From Campylobacterota bacterium (lineage in GTDB: Bacteria > Campylobacterota > Campylobacteria > Campylobacterales > Sulfurimonadaceae), in the NCBI GenBank assembly GCA_013153755.1, contig JAADDU010000104.1:1-8632 (forward strand): 8,632 nt of DNA. The letters run 5' to 3'. Within the stretch, counting starts at the first letter, position 1, and each line of letters begins with the position of its first letter. A model generated the notes under the pieces. The model made no database searches and had not been told where the DNA came from. It saw nothing but the letters and a program-made list of their open reading frames with translations. This document shows, in pieces, positions 5,583 to 8,632 of the stretch. Made by a program: the position numbers and the translations under genes.

Positions 5583-6680
5583 ATGATGAAAAAAATACTT
5601 TTTGGTGTTATAGCTACAGCAACACTAATGACAAGCATAAATGCAACAGAAAAAATATTTGTTGTTGAGAGAGAGAGCAGTTCTTTAGCGATTATTGAAA
5701 ATGGTTTACCAAGAAGTCATATGGAAAATATGCACAATATGAATCATGGTGTTGTAAAATTTGATGGTAAAGATGGTTATGTAATTAGTAGGGATGGTTT
5801 TGTTGTTAAGTTTGACCCTATAAAAGAGAAGATACTAAAAGAGTATAAAACAAGTGATAGTGCTATTGGTTTTGTTATAGGTAAAAATTACGTTGCTGTT
5901 GCAAATTATGATGATAAAAGTGTAGATATATTAGATAGAGATTTAAATCCTATTAAGAAGATAGTAACTGGAAGTAAAAATGTAGGTATAAAAATTTATA
6001 AAAATTATCTTATATTTTCACAAATGGATAACGATAAAATCACTGTTTTAAAAGATAAAAATAAAGGTAAAGGTCTTCCAGATTTTGAGATATATAAAGA
6101 GTTTAAAGATGTTGGAGTTATGCCTTTTGATGCGATGATAAAAGATAATAATTTTATAACAGGTTTCTTTCAAAGTCCATGGTTTGGTGTGGTTGACCTA
6201 GATAAAATGGAGTATAAAAAGATAGATATACTTTTAGGAGACAGAAAACCAGTGCTTAAAGTTCCACATTTTGGTTTTTGGTCCATAAGTGATGGTAATG
6301 TTTTTATACCAGCTGTTGGAGATAATAAAGTTTTAGTTTATACACCTGATTTTAAATTTGTTAAAAATATAGAGACGGAAGGATTACCAGTATTTACTTC
6401 TTTAAGTCCTGATAAAAAATATTTAGCTGTAACATTTAGTGGTAAAAAATTTCCAGTTATTCAAATCATAGATACTAAAACTTTAAAGATTATCAAGAGA
6501 TTTGAGTTTGATGGAAAAGTACTACATGTTAGATGGAGAAAAGAGAAACCTGAACTTTATGTATCTGTAAATGATACAAATAAAACTGCTGTATTAGATA
6601 CAAAAGATTGGTGGTTAAAAAGAGAGATTTTTCAAATCAAAAAACCATCAGGTATATTTATTTATGAGGATAAAAAATAA
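5583..6680 (+). CDS. nirF: Haem d1 biosynthesis protein NirF
   Basis: A 365-residue periplasmic protein resembling the d1 propeller of NirS without its cytochrome c domain. In the known pathway it acts late, giving dihydro-haem d1. The N-terminus MMKKILFGVIATATLMTSINA is a Sec signal with an A-x-A-like end (INA). No lipobox Cys is present, unlike some NirF proteins that are membrane-anchored. Family-like features include MNHGVVKF with His55, probably the essential histidine known as His41 in the Paracoccus protein, then QSPWFGVVDL (197-206), KVPHFGFW (226-233, His229) and KVLHVRW (312-318, His315). Strand repeats fit an eight-bladed propeller. The start could be Met1 or Met2; an AGAGG lies twelve bases before the first. 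It lies two bases after nirJ and overlaps nirE by one base. Confidence 0.88.
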   Translation: MMKKILFGVIATATLMTSINATEKIFVVERESSSLAIIENGLPRSHMENMHNMNHGVVKFDGKDGYVISRDGFVVKFDPIKEKILKEYKTSDSAIGFVIGKNYVAVANYDDKSVDILDRDLNPIKKIVTGSKNVGIKIYKNYLIFSQMDNDKITVLKDKNKGKGLPDFEIYKEFKDVGVMPFDAMIKDNNFITGFFQSPWFGVVDLDKMEYKKIDILLGDRKPVLKVPHFGFWSISDGNVFIPAVGDNKVLVYTPDFKFVKNIETEGLPVFTSLSPDKKYLAVTFSGKKFPVIQIIDTKTLKIIKRFEFDGKVLHVRWRKEKPELYVSVNDTNKTAVLDTKDWWLKREIFQIKKPSGIFIYEDKK

Positions 6681-7420
6681 TGGGTAAAGTTTATTTAACA
6701 GGTGCTGGTCCTGGAGATATTGAGCTACTGACTTTAAAAGCACTTAGAGTTATAAGAGAAGCGGATGTTGTTATATATGACCGCTTAGCAAACCCAGATA
6801 TACTTAAAGAAGCAAAAGATGGTTGTGAGTTTGTTTATGTTGGTAAAGAGGATGGAAGACATATAATGCCTCAAGATGAGATAAACGAAGTTATCTATCA
6901 AAATGCACTTAAACATGATGTTGTTGTTCGCTTAAAAGGTGGGGATCCATTTGTTTTTGGTAGAGGAGGGGAGGAAGCTATATATCTTTTAGATAGAGAT
7001 GTAAAGTTTGATATTATCCCTGGAATTACTTCTGCTATTTCTGCTCCTGCTTATGCTGGAATCCCAGTAACACACCGTGGTGTAGCAGTTAGTTTTAGAG
7101 TTGTAACAGGACATGAATCACCAAATAAAAAAGTTTCTCAAATCCCTTGGGAGAACTTTAAAACAGACGATACTATAGTATTTTTGATGGGACTTCATAA
7201 TTTACCTCAAATAAGTAAAAAACTTATGGAGATAGGAAAATCAAAGGATTACCCAGTTGCAGTTATATCAAGAGGTACAACAAAAGAGCAACAAGTTATA
7301 GTTGGAACACTTGAGGATATAGTTGAAAAATCTAAAGATATTCCTACTCCAGCACTTATTGTAGTTGGTCGAGTAGTTGAACTTAGAGAACAACTAAAAT
7401 GGTTTGGGGCAGATGCCTAA
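6680..7420 (+). CDS. nirE: Uroporphyrinogen-III C-methyltransferase NirE
   Basis: A cytoplasmic SAM-dependent methyltransferase that methylates uroporphyrinogen III at C2 and C7 to give precorrin-2, the first committed step to sirohaem and haem d1. The 246 residues cover the whole SUMT/CobA domain with no CysG-type dehydrogenase extension. Diagnostic motifs are GAGPGD (8-13), YDRL (33-36), RLKGGDPFVFGRGGEE (84-99) and PGITSAISAPAYAGIPVTHRG region (114-134), followed by GH (144-145). On sequence alone cobA or the methylase for sirohaem cannot be excluded; the position behind nirF supports NirE. GAGGA lies nine bases upstream, and the start overlaps the nirF stop as TAATG, the same AAAAAATAATG arrangement seen at the nirC/nirJ junction. 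Its last eight bases overlap the start of the sensor kinase. Confidence 0.9.
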   Translation: MGKVYLTGAGPGDIELLTLKALRVIREADVVIYDRLANPDILKEAKDGCEFVYVGKEDGRHIMPQDEINEVIYQNALKHDVVVRLKGGDPFVFGRGGEEAIYLLDRDVKFDIIPGITSAISAPAYAGIPVTHRGVAVSFRVVTGHESPNKKVSQIPWENFKTDDTIVFLMGLHNLPQISKKLMEIGKSKDYPVAVISRGTTKEQQVIVGTLEDIVEKSKDIPTPALIVVGRVVELREQLKWFGADA

Positions 7421-8632
7421 AATACAGGTTGAGTATAAACAATCCATAGAGATAGCATCAAATATTTTTTGGGTTGGGATGTATCTTGAGAATGATCCTT
7501 TTCAGTGTCATCCTTATTTTATCAAGAATGGTGATGAATCTATACTTATAGATCCAGGTTCTATGCTTGAATTTGATGAGACTGTTAGAAAAGTAAAAAC
7601 TCTTTGTGATTTAAAATCTATAAAATATATAGTATTGCATCATCAAGATCCCGACCTTTGTGCAGCTGTACCAGAGATAGAAAAACTTATAGATAGAGAT
7701 GATTTACAAATAGTAACTCATTCTAGGATGTCAGTTTTAATCAAGCACTACTTAATTAAATCAGAATATTATGAGATAGATAAACAAGATTATAAACTAA
7801 TTACATCAAATGGATATAAACTAGATTTTTTAAGTACGCCGTATTGTCATTCACCAGGTGCGTTTGTTAGTTATGAACCATCTACAAAAACACTTTTTTC
7901 TGGAGATATTTTTGGTGGCATTGAAGAGAGTTGGGAGTTTTTTGCTGATGAGACATACTTTGATAAAGCTAAAAAATTCCATCAAGAATATATGCCAAGT
8001 AAAGATATATTTAATTATGCTCTTAGTAAGATAGAATCACTAGATATAAATATTATAGCTCCACAACATGGTTCCATCATAAAAAAAGAGTATATAAAAA
8101 ACCTTATAAATGATATGAAAAATCTTGATTGTGGTCTTTATATAGAGGATAAATATAACCTTGAACTTTTAGATACTATAAACGAACTAAAAGTAAAAGA
8201 AAAAACGATTCAAGAGAGAGATAAGCAACTTTTTGAACAATCAAAAAGAGCTGAAATAGGGGAGATGATAGGTAATATTGCTCATCAATGGCGTCAGCCA
8301 CTAGCTATAGTGAGTACAGTTCTAGCTATTTTAAAAGAGAAAAATGAGGCTGAAGTTTTAACTAAAGAAGATATAGCTAAAAAAGTGGATAGTATAGAAA
8401 AAAGAGTAAGTTATATGTCTGATACTATTGAAGATTTTATGAATTATTATAAGCCCAATAAAAATAAAACAGCATTTAGTATATATAAAGCGATAAAAAA
8501 AGCTCTTGAAATTTCAAATTATACTAAAGAGAGTCAAAAGATAGATATAAAAGTAGAAGTAGTAGAAGATCTAAAGATATTTGGTCTTTTAAATGAGTTT
8601 GTACAAGTTATAGTTTCTATACTCTCAAATAT
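7413..8632 (+). CDS. Diiron (ODP-type MBL-fold) sensor histidine kinase, 3'-truncated by window edge
   Basis: The frame runs open from ATG 7413 to the window end (406 codons plus two bases) without a stop. Residues about 10-240 form a metallo-beta-lactamase fold of the flavodiiron/ODP kind, with metal ligands His77, Asp79, Asp81 (HHQDPD), His146 (CHSPG), Asp165 (SGDIFGG) and His219 (PQHG). The residue after Asp81 is Leu, where flavodiiron enzymes have a further His ligand, and there is no flavodoxin domain. Both points suit a sensor rather than an NO/O2 reductase. Residues about 245-280 look like a coiled-coil linker. HisKA follows with phospho-acceptor His291 (NIAHQWRQPL), and the ATPase domain is cut near its N-box (SILSN, ending Asn406). 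There is no signal peptide or membrane segment, so it is cytoplasmic. It overlaps nirE by eight bases (ATGCCTAA), with only GGGG three bases upstream, so coupled translation is likely. Sensing O2, NO or iron state is inferred. Confidence 0.85.
   Translation, partial: MPKIQVEYKQSIEIASNIFWVGMYLENDPFQCHPYFIKNGDESILIDPGSMLEFDETVRKVKTLCDLKSIKYIVLHHQDPDLCAAVPEIEKLIDRDDLQIVTHSRMSVLIKHYLIKSEYYEIDKQDYKLITSNGYKLDFLSTPYCHSPGAFVSYEPSTKTLFSGDIFGGIEESWEFFADETYFDKAKKFHQEYMPSKDIFNYALSKIESLDINIIAPQHGSIIKKEYIKNLINDMKNLDCGLYIEDKYNLELLDTINELKVKEKTIQERDKQLFEQSKRAEIGEMIGNIAHQWRQPLAIVSTVLAILKEKNEAEVLTKEDIAKKVDSIEKRVSYMSDTIEDFMNYYKPNKNKTAFSIYKAIKKALEISNYTKESQKIDIKVEVVEDLKIFGLLNEFVQVIVSILSN

Noticed and set aside
7413..8135. 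The MBL-fold region as a free-standing flavodiiron NO/O2 reductase
   Set aside because: There is no flavodoxin domain and no stop before the HisKA region, and one canonical His ligand is replaced by Leu; it reads as the sensory part of a kinase.

Overview
The window is AT-rich and reads as a denitrification locus from a member of the Campylobacterota (Sulfurimonas / Sulfurovum / Arcobacter-like). The grounds are the low GC content, AGA/ATA-rich codon use, a histidine-kinase H-box of the HQWRQPL type common in that phylum, and the gene content. No search was run, so genus-level placement is a guess.

Layout. Positions 1-315 hold the 3' end of a thioredoxin-fold protein (+), cut by the window edge. 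It converges, one base apart, on a small uncharacterised lipoprotein gene (317-700, -). A 512-base AT-rich intergenic region (701-1212) carries two FNR-type boxes. One (806-819) faces the lipoprotein gene and the other (986-999) faces nirS. In both cases the box centre lies exactly 41.5 bases from the start site implied by a good -10 element, the geometry of class II Crp/FNR activation. Then come nirS (cytochrome cd1 nitrite reductase, start re-assigned to 1240), a UUCG-loop intrinsic terminator, a pentaheme c-type cytochrome (2938-4050), and an internal sigma70-like promoter. After that promoter follows a tightly packed run of five genes: a NirC-like monohaem cytochrome c, nirJ, nirF, nirE and a sensor histidine kinase that runs off the right edge.

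How it fits together. NirS reduces nitrite to NO in the periplasm and needs haem c and haem d1. NirE makes precorrin-2 from uroporphyrinogen III, NirJ (radical SAM) removes propionate side chains from the didecarboxysiroheme intermediate, and NirF acts late in the periplasm to form dihydro-haem d1. The small cytochrome and the pentahaem cytochrome are candidate electron carriers. nirDLGH and nirN are not in the window. The terminator after nirS, the separate promoter for the biosynthetic genes and the visibly different codon use of nirS suggest NirS is made in large excess over its maturation factors.

The most interesting item is the last gene (7413 to edge, + strand). It encodes a soluble protein with an N-terminal metallo-beta-lactamase-fold diiron domain of the flavodiiron/ODP kind, with almost all diiron ligands present but no flavodoxin domain. 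This is joined by a short coiled-coil to a histidine kinase. Its start codon overlaps the end of nirE, so a putative cytoplasmic O2/NO-sensing kinase is translationally tied to haem d1 synthesis.
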